64,000 nt of DNA. It comes from Amycolatopsis sp. 2-15. Lineage in GTDB: Bacteria > Actinomycetota > Actinomycetes > Mycobacteriales > Pseudonocardiaceae. Positions 18,690 to 26,392 of the stretch are shown piece after piece. The position numbers and the translations under genes are program-made. The notes beneath the pieces are model-generated. The model did not search any database. It was not told where the DNA came from and worked only from the letters and a program-made list of their open reading frames with translations. The stretch covers positions 8,588,001-8,652,000 of the forward strand of contig NZ_CP127294.1 in assembly GCF_030285625.1 (NCBI RefSeq), read 5' to 3'. Position 1 is the first letter of the stretch. Every line of letters begins with the position of its first letter.

Positions 18690-19415
18690 TCAGAAGTTCA
18701 GCGCCAGTCGAATAACCTTTCCCAGTGGTTTCGGAACGAGCAGTGACATCCGGCTGCCGGGCACTTCTTCCGCGTTTCGGCGGGCCAGTGCCGAAAGCGT
18801 GCGGTGGATATCGTGCGACGGGTAGCGGGCATGGGCTTGACTCATGACACCGGGCGGTAGATGCCACCTGCGGATACCGGCAAGGTCTGCCATGGCACCG
18901 CATTGGACGTAGTAGCCGATCGGGTCCGCCGACCTGTCCAGACCAGGTGTCGCGTGCGCGACCACGGCATCCGCGGCTTCGAGAGCCCGGCGGCGCGGCG
19001 CGCCGGCTCGGTCGAACACCTCGAGAACGTTCTCCGCGGATCGCCGGGTGAAGTCCTCGCCCGGCACGCTGACAAGCATTCCCGAGTCGTGGAGCAGTGA
19101 CGTAACAAAGAGGAGTTCGGCGTCGACTTCGGCTTGGTCGACCTGAGACAAGGCGGTTCCGAGCAGCCAGGTTCGGTAGCCGTGGAAGAGAAGCGTGGTG
19201 CCTTGTTTCTTGGCCGCTTCGACGGCAACCGTCGCAACCGGGGTGTCAGGAACTGCCGGAAAAACGGTCTCCGCCAAGCGCGGCCCGTTCATCGGCCACG
19301 TCAGGAAACCGCCGATCGTCGCCATGATGAACTTCCGCATACCGGCGCGGACGATCGAACGCTCGGCGCGAGTCAGTACGCCGTTCGTTTCGCAGACCCA
19401 GTCATATCCGGCCAT
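18690..19415 (-). CDS. HD-domain protein, cyanamide-hydratase-like
   Basis: A protein of about 241 residues with an HD-type metal site: LLFHGYRTWLLG supplies the first His, LLFVTSLLHDSGM the His-Asp pair, and VVAHATPGLD a further His. The arrangement HxxR...HD resembles fungal-type cyanamide hydratases and related HD hydrolases. The start is uncertain; ATG 19415 is used, while an in-frame ATG at 19571 would add 52 residues of unconvincing sequence and run into the operator region. It is divergent from an M24-family protein (19702), and the gap holds inverted copies of one motif, so the pair is probably co-regulated. Substrate unknown. Confidence 0.72.
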   Translation of the reverse strand: MAGYDWVCETNGVLTRAERSIVRAGMRKFIMATIGGFLTWPMNGPRLAETVFPAVPDTPVATVAVEAAKKQGTTLLFHGYRTWLLGTALSQVDQAEVDAELLFVTSLLHDSGMLVSVPGEDFTRRSAENVLEVFDRAGAPRRRALEAADAVVAHATPGLDRSADPIGYYVQCGAMADLAGIRRWHLPPGVMSQAHARYPSHDIHRTLSALARRNAEEVPGSRMSLLVPKPLGKVIRLALNF

Positions 19416-19546
19416 CGCCGAGGTCGATCCACTTGCTGCGTCACGTGCACACACGAGGGCTCCTGGAGAGGGAAGTGAGACGGGGACTGGCCGCTCCCAG
19501 TGTTTGCGATCATGAAAGTCCCGGCAAGGCGATGCGGGACCGGTAG

Positions 19547-19620
19547 CCCACAGATCCGGACTCGACGGCACCGGGTCGGCAACGTGGACTGCATCTGTCC
19601 AGATCTGTGGGATTGTCGTC
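19547..19620. promoter_or_regulatory. Divergent operator region with inverted GATCTGTGGG motifs
   Basis: CCCACAGATC at 19547-19556 and its exact complement GATCTGTGGG at 19602-19611 face the HD gene and the M24 gene respectively, with 45 bases between. The right copy extends to GATCTGTgGGAtTGTCgTC (19602-19620), matching the motif at 9758-9776 at 16 of 19 positions. One regulator acting on both promoters is likely; no regulator gene is adjacent. Confidence 0.5.
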
Positions 19621-19701
19621 CGCCTCTACACTTCAGCACCGCACAGAGCTCGAACACGCTGGGACTGATCCACTTCCCCAGGCCAGCGGAGGCATCAGAC
19701 C

Positions 19702-20601
19702 TTGACCCGTGAACTGTTCACCGATGAAGAACTCGCAGCGTTCAAGGCAGCTCAACGTCTCGCCTTCGACGCGGTCGTCTCGATCGAAACCGAGCTGCAC
19801 GAAGGGATCACCGAGCAGCAGGCGGCCGTGAAGCTCGAGCGCTGGCTTCGCGCGCGCGGCGTTTCCCACTTCTTCCACTACGGCTTCGTGTGGTTCGGTG
19901 ACCGCACGCGGTTCCTGGATTTCCCGCCGATTCCGCGTCGGGTCCGAGATCTCTTCGGTACCAAGGCGGCTCATTTCAGCGGCCACTACCGGCCGGGCGG
20001 CCGTCGACTGAAGCAGGGTGATGCTGTCATCCTCGACATCGGTCCCATCTACCAGCGTGGTGCTGCCGATATCGGATACTCCTGCAGCCTCGGCCGGCCG
20101 ACGGAAGAATTTCACGAAACCCGAATGGCGCTGGCACCCTATCGGCACATGATCCTGGACATGGTGAAAAACGGCGAAACCCAGAGCAAGATCGACAAAG
20201 AGATCGACGACTACACCAAAGATCATGGTTATCTGAACATCCACTCGAGGTACCCCGGGTCCGCGATCGCGCACCGGGTCGGCCGAGTGCCCGGCCTGCG
20301 GTTGCCGACGTTCAACGTGAAGGGGTTCAGCCCGCAAACCGTCGGTTACCTGGCCGGCGATGTCCTCGGGTCGGCACTTCGGCTGGATGTTCGCTCCGCG
20401 CCGTTCTGGAAGCCGAAATCCGACCGGCCTTGCGAGCCGGGCCTGTGGGCATTCGAGCCGCACATCGGCCGCGGCGATGTCGGCGCGAAATGGGGCGAGG
20501 TTCTCGTGGTGACCGAGGACACCGCGTACTGGCTCGACGACGACCTTCCGCACGTCCGCTATTGGGCCGACCACGGCGTTCACCCGGCCCCACAACACTG
20601 A
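19702..20601 (+). CDS. M24-family metallopeptidase-like protein
   Basis: A 299-residue single-domain pita-bread-fold protein. The five expected metal ligands can be seen: Asp in VILDIGPIYQRG, Asp in AADIGYSCSLG, His in SAIAHRVGR, Glu in AFEPHIGRG and Glu in KWGEVLVVTED. Members are aminopeptidases, prolidases or creatinase-like amidinohydrolases; the N-terminal creatinase domain is absent. The TTG at 19702 is chosen because CGGAGG lies about nine bases upstream. It is the only gene of its transcript and is divergent from the HD-domain gene. Whether it cleaves peptides or a small amide cannot be told from sequence. Confidence 0.85.
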   Translation: MTRELFTDEELAAFKAAQRLAFDAVVSIETELHEGITEQQAAVKLERWLRARGVSHFFHYGFVWFGDRTRFLDFPPIPRRVRDLFGTKAAHFSGHYRPGGRRLKQGDAVILDIGPIYQRGAADIGYSCSLGRPTEEFHETRMALAPYRHMILDMVKNGETQSKIDKEIDDYTKDHGYLNIHSRYPGSAIAHRVGRVPGLRLPTFNVKGFSPQTVGYLAGDVLGSALRLDVRSAPFWKPKSDRPCEPGLWAFEPHIGRGDVGAKWGEVLVVTEDTAYWLDDDLPHVRYWADHGVHPAPQH

Positions 20602-20636
20602 CCGGGAACCGTGGAAAGCCCCTGGGCACCCCCCGG

Positions 20637-22001
20637 TCAGCTGCGGGAAGCGGACAGCACTTCGTTGAATGCCTCGGTCGACGACGGGTGCGTGTAGATC
20701 GCGTCACGCAGATCCGTCGCGGTCACGCCGTGCCGCATGGCCAGCGTGACGGTGTTGATCAGCTCCTGCGCGTCCACGCTCAGCAGCGCGGCGCCGAGGA
20801 TCTGGTCCGTCTCCGCGTCGATCACAAACTTCATCAGCCCTCGGGTCTCGCCGAGGATCTTCGCCTTGGGCATCGAAACGATGTCCGCGACCGCCTTCTG
20901 CGACACCTTCACCGCGTACCCCTGCTCGCGTGCATCCCGTTCGGTGAGCCCCACCCGGGCCAACGGTGGCGTCAGGAAGAGCGTGTACGGGATGTGCGCC
21001 CGGTCGGCCGTCGACCGAGTTCTACGACCCGCGAGCTGATCGGCGACGATCCTGCTGTCGTCGAGGGAGACGTAGGTGAACTGCGGTCCGCCTTTGACGT
21101 CGCCGACCGCGAAGATGTGGGGCTGGCTGGTGCGCAGGTGATCGTCCACCTCGACCGCACCGCCGGCTGTGGTGGCCACGCCCGCACGGTCCAGTCCGAG
21201 GCCTTCCGTGGCCGGCTTGCGACCCGCCGCGACCAGCACCGCGTCCACGACGATCGAGTCCTCGCCGTCGCCACGCCGGTAGTCGAGTTTGGCCCCCTCG
21301 TCCGTCTCGGTCAGCCGGATGACCTGGGCATCGAGGACGAACTGGACCCCGGCGTCGACGAGCACCTGTTCCGCGGCCGCCGCGACATCGTCGTCCTCGC
21401 GGCCGAGGATGCGTGGCGTCTGGTCGAGCACCGTCACCTCGCTGCCGAACTGCGCGAACATCGAGGCGAACTCGATGCCGACATGGCCGCCGCCGAGCAC
21501 AGCCAGCCTCCGCGGGAGGTTCTCGCGCCCGATGAGGTCGGTGCTCGTGTGCACTCGGGAGCTCCCGGCGAGTCCGGGGATGTCCGGCACGACGGGCTCG
21601 GCCCCGGTGTTGATGACGATGGTGTCGCCAGTGACGGTCAGGCGGTCGTCGCCGGCGCTGACCTCCACCGTTTTGGCGTCGACGAAGGCGGCCCGGCCCG
21701 TGAGGACGCTGACCGAGTTGATCGAGTCGAGGGTGACGAAATTGACGCCACGCAGCTTGGTGGTCAGGTTCCGGGTCTTCTCGACGGCTTCGCCGTGGCC
21801 GGCGCCGGTCTCGGCCTGGTGGATCAGCGACTTGGTGGGCACGCACCCGACATTGGGGCAGGTACCGCCGTACATCTGCGCCGACCGCTCGATCACGGCC
21901 ACCCGCTTGCCACTTCGCCCCATCGCGGCGGCCAGCGTCTTCCCGCCTCTGCCGAACCCGATCACGACAAGATCGAAGTGTGCGTTGTCCACATTGGACA
22001 T
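20637..22001 (-). CDS. Pyridine nucleotide-disulfide oxidoreductase, RclA/mercuric-reductase-like
   Basis: A 454-residue flavoprotein with FAD motif GFGRGG (residues 15-20), redox-active Cys48 and Cys53 in GGTCPNVGCVPTKSLIH, NAD-binding VLGGGHVGIEFA, FAD-binding IFAVGDVKGG and C-terminal dimer helix THPSSTEAF. The GTCPNVGCVPTKxLIH form and overall length are closest to RclA, a Cu(II)/disulfide-type reductase of the hypochlorous-acid response; mycothione reductase and lipoamide dehydrogenase are less likely. The ATG 22001 follows GGAGGAAGTT. The promoter carries two copies of a palindrome also found before the YeiH and GntR genes, so all three are likely in one small regulon. Confidence 0.82.
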   Translation of the reverse strand: MSNVDNAHFDLVVIGFGRGGKTLAAAMGRSGKRVAVIERSAQMYGGTCPNVGCVPTKSLIHQAETGAGHGEAVEKTRNLTTKLRGVNFVTLDSINSVSVLTGRAAFVDAKTVEVSAGDDRLTVTGDTIVINTGAEPVVPDIPGLAGSSRVHTSTDLIGRENLPRRLAVLGGGHVGIEFASMFAQFGSEVTVLDQTPRILGREDDDVAAAAEQVLVDAGVQFVLDAQVIRLTETDEGAKLDYRRGDGEDSIVVDAVLVAAGRKPATEGLGLDRAGVATTAGGAVEVDDHLRTSQPHIFAVGDVKGGPQFTYVSLDDSRIVADQLAGRRTRSTADRAHIPYTLFLTPPLARVGLTERDAREQGYAVKVSQKAVADIVSMPKAKILGETRGLMKFVIDAETDQILGAALLSVDAQELINTVTLAMRHGVTATDLRDAIYTHPSSTEAFNEVLSASRS

Positions 22002-22047
22002 AACTTCCTCCGGGCTGTGCTGTACGGCCTCGATTGCGGGCCGATCG

Positions 22048-22084
22048 AATGTACGTACATTTACTCTAGAATATGCACGTACAT
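22048..22084. promoter_or_regulatory. Two operator palindromes upstream of the RclA-like gene
   Basis: ATGTACGTACAT at 22049-22060 (perfect palindrome) and ATGCACGTACAT at 22073-22084 lie 24 bases apart. The same layout and spacing occurs at 23272-23307. They are probably bound by the UTRA-GntR regulator encoded at 23350. Confidence 0.6.
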
Positions 22085-22145
22085 TTAGCCGCAAGTTGTG
22101 TCGGGCGCGACAGCACGGAGGAAGCGGGCGGGACCGCGGGGCTCA
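22073..22145 (+). repeat. Duplicate of the GntR leader (fossil copy)
   Basis: This segment is collinear with 23296-23370. Both begin with the operator palindrome and have, 25 bases on, GTGTCGGGCGCGACAGC, one variable base and CGGAGGAAG (22098-22124 here, 23321-23347 in the GntR leader). Both then contain ACCGCG and end in GCTCAG. The copy here has no start codon after the Shine-Dalgarno and runs into the stop of the YeiH gene, so it looks like the stub of a duplicated regulator leader. Confidence 0.6.
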
Positions 22146-23210
22146 GAGCGAGCCGGTGAGGGCCTGCAGCCCGAGGCTCGTCGCGGCGACGGCGATCCAC
22201 AGGGTGCCGCCGAGGATGAGCGGACGGGGGCCGGCGCGGCGCATGTCGCCCAGGCGCAGGGAAAGGCCGATCCCGGCCAGCGCGGTGGTGATGAGGAACG
22301 TGCCCAGTGTGGACAGTGCGGGGTGCCAGGACGCGGGCACCGCGCCGAGACTGTCCAGGGCGGCGGCGGCGATGAAACCCAGCAGGAACAGCGGGATGAT
22401 GCGCCGCCACGGCATCGTGCGGATGCTGAATGCGCCTTGCTGAGCGGGGTCCTGCCGAGCCTCGCGGCGGGCGGTGAGGAACGCGAGCACGATGACGATG
22501 GGGATCAGCATCAGCGTCCGGGTCAGCTTCACGACGATGCCGTACGAGCCGGCGTCGCCGCCGTACGCGAACGACGCGGCCACGACCGAGGAGGTGTCGT
22601 TGATCGCCGTGCCGGCCCACAAGCCGAAGCTGTGCGGGCTCATCCCGAGCAGATGGCCCAGCGGCGGAAACAGCAGCACCGCGGCGATGTTGAACGTGAA
22701 GATCGTGCCGATCGCGTAGGCGACATCGGCCTGCTTCGGCTTGATCACGGCAGTGGTGGCGGCGATCGCGGACGCACCGCAGATACCCGTCCCCACCCCG
22801 ATCAGGGTCCGCGTGTCACGTTCGATACCGAGCCGGCGACCGAGCAGCCACGCCCCACCGAGAGCGACAGCCAGGGTGCCGAGCATGACGGGCAGCGACT
22901 GCACCCCGACGCGGACCACTTCCTGCAGCGACAACCCGGTCCCGAGCACGACGATCGACAGCTGGAGCACCGGCTTCGACGCCACGCCGTAGCCGGGCGC
23001 CCACCGTTGCGCACGCAGGCCCGGCACGAGAGCCGCGGCCAGCGCGCCGAGCACGATCCCGAACACGGGCCCGCCCACGATCGGAACCAGCGAACCCAGC
23101 ACCGTCGCGACGCCGGCGACAACCAGCGCCACCAGCAGCCCCGGAGCGGATTCGGCGACGCGGTTCCGCGCCGGCTGCTGGTCGGCGGCCCGGTCCTGGG
23201 TTGCGGTCAT
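22143..23210 (-). CDS. YeiH/UPF0324 family membrane protein (putative sulfate exporter family)
   Basis: A 355-residue membrane protein with about ten transmembrane helices. The YeiH family signature is clear: KPVLQLSIVVLGTGLSLQEV, GTGICGASAIAAT, GLWAGTAINDTSSVVAA and IIPLFLLGFIAAAALDSLG. Family members are annotated as putative sulfate or small-anion exporters, but the transported substrate is not firmly known. It starts at 23210 and is divergent from the UTRA-GntR regulator with two shared operator palindromes in the promoter. Association with an RclA-like oxidoreductase suggests a role in handling oxidised sulfur or reactive compounds; this is inference. Confidence 0.88.
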   Translation of the reverse strand: MTATQDRAADQQPARNRVAESAPGLLVALVVAGVATVLGSLVPIVGGPVFGIVLGALAAALVPGLRAQRWAPGYGVASKPVLQLSIVVLGTGLSLQEVVRVGVQSLPVMLGTLAVALGGAWLLGRRLGIERDTRTLIGVGTGICGASAIAATTAVIKPKQADVAYAIGTIFTFNIAAVLLFPPLGHLLGMSPHSFGLWAGTAINDTSSVVAASFAYGGDAGSYGIVVKLTRTLMLIPIVIVLAFLTARREARQDPAQQGAFSIRTMPWRRIIPLFLLGFIAAAALDSLGAVPASWHPALSTLGTFLITTALAGIGLSLRLGDMRRAGPRPLILGGTLWIAVAATSLGLQALTGSL

Positions 23211-23269
23211 CGGAGCGCCTCGACCGGCTCGGGTTCGTGTGAGTTCCGCATCGCCGTTACCTCCGCATC

Positions 23270-23310
23270 AAATGTCCGCACATTAAACGTAGACGATGTC
23301 CGCACATTTG
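23270..23310. promoter_or_regulatory. Two operator palindromes between the YeiH and GntR genes
   Basis: ATGTCCGCACAT occurs at 23272-23283 and again at 23296-23307, 24 bases apart, the same spacing as before the RclA-like gene. The consensus over four sites is ATGTnCGnACAT with some wobble. TGT-n-CG-n-ACA is an operator form plausible for a HutC-type GntR protein. Confidence 0.65.
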
Positions 23311-23349
23311 ACTACGGGTAGTGTCGGGCGCGACAGCCCGGAGGAAGTG

Positions 23350-24105
23350 ATGGCACCGCGAACGCTCAGCCGGTCCGGCTCCGAGCCGCTCTGGCGCCAG
23401 CTCCAGAGCGAGCTGCTGACCAGGCTCGACGACGGCGAGTTCACCGACGAGTTCCCCGGTGAGCTCGCACTCGCCGAGGAGTACGGCGTGAGCCGCCAGA
23501 CCGTGCGCCAGGCTCTTCGCCAGCTGCGCGCCGACGGAGTGGTCGTCGCCGAACGCGGCCGCCAGCCGCGCGTCGCCCCACCGGCCGAGATCGCGCAGCC
23601 GCTGGGCGCGCTCTACAGCCTGTTCACCTCCGTCGAAGCGGCAGGGCTACCGCAGCACAGCATCGTCCGCACCTTCGACGTCCGCGCCGACGCACTCGTC
23701 GCCGAACGCCTCGACCTCGAAGCCTCGACGCCACTCGTCTATCTGGAGCGCCTGCGCCTGGCGGGCAACGAGCCGCTGGCCCTCGACCGCGTGTGGCTCC
23801 CCGCCGACCTCGCGAAACCGTTGCTGCAGGCCGATTTCACCCACACCAGCCTCTACAACGAGCTGGCGCGGCGCACCGGGGTCCGCCTGAGCCACGGGCG
23901 CGAAGAGGTGCACGCCGTGATCCCCACCGCCGCCGAACGCACCACTCTTGCCTGTGCCCACGACGTCGCGGCCTTCGCCATCAACCGCCTGAGTCACGCG
24001 AAAGGCCGCCCGGTGGAATGGCGCCACACCCTCGTCCGAGGCGACCGCTACGCGCTCACGGCCGAGTTCTCCGCCACCGGCTACCGGCTCGTCAGCCAAT
24101 CCTGA
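23350..24105 (+). CDS. GntR-family transcriptional regulator, HutC/UTRA subfamily
   Basis: A 251-residue regulator. Residues about 10-75 form the winged helix (LWRQLQSELLTRLDDGEF, LAEEYGVSRQTVRQALRQLRADGVV); the rest is a UTRA ligand domain (VYLERLRLAGNEPLALDRVWLPA, THTSLYNELARRTGVRLSHGREEVHAV). The ATG at 23350 follows GGAGGAAGTG; a longer in-frame start would translate the operator and leader. It is divergent from the YeiH gene, with two palindromes between, and likely represses the YeiH gene, itself and the RclA-like gene. Confidence 0.92.
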   Translation: MAPRTLSRSGSEPLWRQLQSELLTRLDDGEFTDEFPGELALAEEYGVSRQTVRQALRQLRADGVVVAERGRQPRVAPPAEIAQPLGALYSLFTSVEAAGLPQHSIVRTFDVRADALVAERLDLEASTPLVYLERLRLAGNEPLALDRVWLPADLAKPLLQADFTHTSLYNELARRTGVRLSHGREEVHAVIPTAAERTTLACAHDVAAFAINRLSHAKGRPVEWRHTLVRGDRYALTAEFSATGYRLVSQS

Positions 24106-24175
24106 CGGCTCCCGGCGCGAGGGACCGTACGCGGCACCCGGATCAGCGACGCATCACCGGATCTCTGCACAAAGC

Positions 24176-24183
24176 AAGCGCTT
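24176..24183. promoter_or_regulatory. Short palindrome AAGCGCTT upstream of TetR gene
   Basis: AAGCGCTT, within AAGCAAGCGCTTAG, lies 57 bases before the TetR start at 24241. AAGCGCTT-centred palindromes are common TetR operators, so autoregulation is possible. The rest of 24106-24240 shows nothing else. Confidence 0.35.
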
Positions 24184-24240
24184 AGAATGGGCTCGGTTCA
24201 CGCCCGCCGGGCGCGGCAGCAGATCTGGGAGGATCGCCGG

Positions 24241-24855
24241 ATGACGACTTCGCTCTCGGCCGAGCTGTGGCCCGACGTGCAGCCCGAGACCGCGCGCCGG
24301 CTGATGTTGGCCGGGGTCGAGTCCTTCGCGAAGCGCGGGTACCACGCCACGACCACGCGGGACATCGCCGGCGCTGCGGGGATGAGCCCCGCCGCGTTGT
24401 ACGTGCACTTCCCGTCGAAGGCGGCGCTGCTGTTCGAGATCAGCCGCAGCGGCCACGAGCAGACGCTGGCCCTGGTGGAGAACGCGCTGGAGAAGGCCGA
24501 GGACCCGGTCGAGCGCATCCGGCTCGTGGTCGAGGACTTCGTGGCCTGGCACGCGCGGCGCCACACCGTGGCGCGGGTCGTGCAGTACGAGCTCAACGCG
24601 CTGCCCGAGAAGGAGTTCGAGGTCGTCACGGAGCTGCGGCGGCGCATCGAGCGCATCGTGCGCGACGTGATCGCCGCGGGCGCCGAGTCCGGTGCGTTCT
24701 CCGTGACCGATTCACACACGGCGGCGCGCGCGGTGCTGTCGCTGGGCGTCGACGTGGCACGCTGGTACAGCGAGCGCACGCGCCAGACGCCGGCCGAGCT
24801 GGGCAAGGACTACAGCGAGCTGGTGCTGCGGATGCTCGGCACGCGAGCCGCCTGA
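24241..24855 (+). CDS. TetR/AcrR-family transcriptional regulator
   Basis: A 204-residue regulator. The helix-turn-helix is ARRLMLAGVESFAKRGYHATTTRDIAGAAGMSPAALYVHFPSKAALLFEI. The ligand-binding region resembles the TetR_C_33/KstR-like type found among regulators of lipid catabolism. ATG 24241 is used because GGGAGG lies about nine bases upstream; a start at 24187 would add 18 residues. It stands alone, convergent with the WYL-domain gene, so its targets are not given by context. Confidence 0.9.
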   Translation: MTTSLSAELWPDVQPETARRLMLAGVESFAKRGYHATTTRDIAGAAGMSPAALYVHFPSKAALLFEISRSGHEQTLALVENALEKAEDPVERIRLVVEDFVAWHARRHTVARVVQYELNALPEKEFEVVTELRRRIERIVRDVIAAGAESGAFSVTDSHTAARAVLSLGVDVARWYSERTRQTPAELGKDYSELVLRMLGTRAA

Positions 24856-24868
24856 CCCCTCGAGCCGC

Positions 24869-25831
24869 TCAGCTGCGCGCCGCCGCCGAGGCGAAGCGCT
24901 CCGCGATCCGCGCCAGCCGGTCGACCAGCCCGGGCGGCGCGTCTTCCACCACGAAGTCGTAGTCCCACTGCGCGAGGTAGAACGGCGCTGCGGCGAGGTC
25001 GGTCGCGCCCGTGCGCAGCCGGCACGTGTGCTCGTCCACAGGCTCGACGGTGCCGGCGGTCGGCGGCACGCGGGCCGCGAGCACCTCCGCCGGCACCGAC
25101 ACGAGCAGGGACATCTGATGCGCGTACGGCGCCGAAGAGATCGCCTGCGACACGTACGCGGCGAGGTCTTCCGCGGGCGGTTCGCGCGGCGCGAAGCGGA
25201 ACCCGGGCGCCGGCACGCCGTCGATGCGGTCCACGCGGAACGTGCGCCAGCCGTCGCGGTCCAGGTCGTAGGCGACGAGGTACCAGCGGCGGCCGGTGTG
25301 GACCAGGCGCAGGGGCTCGACGTCGCGCTCGGTGACCTGGCCGGTGTGGTTGGCGTAGGTGAAGCGCACCCGTTCGTGGTCGCGGCAGGCCGCGGCGATC
25401 ACGGTGAGCACCTCGGCGTCGACGACCGGTCCCCCGCCGCCGAGCTGCAGCATCGCCGAGCCCATGGCGCTCACGCGGTGGCGCAGCCGCGCGGGCAGCA
25501 CCTGTTCGAGCTTGGCCAGCGCGCGCACCGACGTCTCCTCGATGCCGGACACCGTGCCGTTCGCCGCCGTCCGCAGGCCGACCGCGACGGCCACGGCCTC
25601 GTCGTCGTCGAGCAGCAACGGCGGCAGTGCGGCACCGGCCCCCAGGCGGTAGCCGCCCGCGACCCCCGGCGTCGCGTGCACCGGGTAGCCGAGGCCACGC
25701 AGCCGCTCGACGTCGCGGCGGACCGTGCGCACGTCGACGCCCAGCCGGTCGGCCAGGTCCGGCCCCGGCCAGTCGCGGCGGGCCTGCAGCAGGGACAACA
25801 GGCGCAGCAGCCGCTCCGAGGTTCCGTACAT
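24869..25831 (-). CDS. WYL-domain transcriptional regulator (YafY type)
   Basis: A 320-residue protein with an N-terminal HTH_11 helix-turn-helix (TSERLLRLLSLLQARRDWPGPDLADRLGVDVRTVRRDVERLRGLGYPV) and a WYL domain (RRWYLVAYDLDRDGWRTFRVDRI), then a WYL C-terminal extension. Such regulators sense nucleic-acid or small ligands. ATG 25831 is used; a GTG three codons upstream is possible. It is divergent from the cytosine deaminase gene (90 bases between starts), so it may control that gene. Confidence 0.92.
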   Translation of the reverse strand: MYGTSERLLRLLSLLQARRDWPGPDLADRLGVDVRTVRRDVERLRGLGYPVHATPGVAGGYRLGAGAALPPLLLDDDEAVAVAVGLRTAANGTVSGIEETSVRALAKLEQVLPARLRHRVSAMGSAMLQLGGGGPVVDAEVLTVIAAACRDHERVRFTYANHTGQVTERDVEPLRLVHTGRRWYLVAYDLDRDGWRTFRVDRIDGVPAPGFRFAPREPPAEDLAAYVSQAISSAPYAHQMSLLVSVPAEVLAARVPPTAGTVEPVDEHTCRLRTGATDLAAAPFYLAQWDYDFVVEDAPPGLVDRLARIAERFASAAARS

Positions 25832-25921
25832 GCGGGCCACTCTGCCAGACCTCGCGGACAGGATCGGTCCTCAATGCGTGCGGACTTGCCTTCCGCGAGC
25901 GGGGCCGGTGAAGTGTGGGCC

Positions 25922-26383
25922 ATGCAGATCGATCCGCACGCGTTGCTCGCCGTCGCCCGCGAAGAGGCCGAGCTCGGGAAGGCCGAGGGCGGCGTGCCGA
26001 TCGGCGCGGCCCTCTTCGACAGCTCCGGCCGGCTCCTCGGCCGCGGCCACAACCGCCGCGTGCAGGACGGCGACCCGTCGCTGCACGCGGAGACCACCGC
26101 GTTCCGCAACGCCGGGCGCCGTCCCCACTACCGCGACACGATCATGGTCACCACGCTCTCGCCGTGCTGGTACTGCAGCGGCCTCGTGCGCCAGTTCGGC
26201 ATCCCGCGGGTGATCATCGGCGAAGCCAAGACCTTCTCCGGCGGCCACGACTGGCTCGCCGAGCACGACGTGCGCATCGACGTCCTCGACGACCCCGCGT
26301 GCACGGCACTGATGGAGGAGTTCATCGAGACCCGGCCGCAGCTGTGGTTCGAGGACATCGGCGTACCGTCCACTTCGGACTGA
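25922..26383 (+). CDS. Cytosine deaminase, yeast FCY1-like (cytidine/deoxycytidylate deaminase fold)
   Basis: A 153-residue zinc hydrolase. Zinc ligands and proton shuttle are visible: LHAE (His and catalytic Glu) and PCWYC (two Cys). The region LSPCWYCSGLVRQFGIPRVIIGE and the C-terminal RPQLWFEDIG match the fungal cytosine deaminase FCY1 layout much better than guanine or cytidine deaminases or tRNA adenosine deaminase. The enzyme would convert cytosine to uracil in pyrimidine salvage. It is divergent from the WYL regulator. Related actinobacterial proteins are often annotated only as nucleoside deaminase, so substrate assignment remains an inference. Confidence 0.83.
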   Translation: MQIDPHALLAVAREEAELGKAEGGVPIGAALFDSSGRLLGRGHNRRVQDGDPSLHAETTAFRNAGRRPHYRDTIMVTTLSPCWYCSGLVRQFGIPRVIIGEAKTFSGGHDWLAEHDVRIDVLDDPACTALMEEFIETRPQLWFEDIGVPSTSD

Positions 26384-26392
26384 TCGGCGGAG

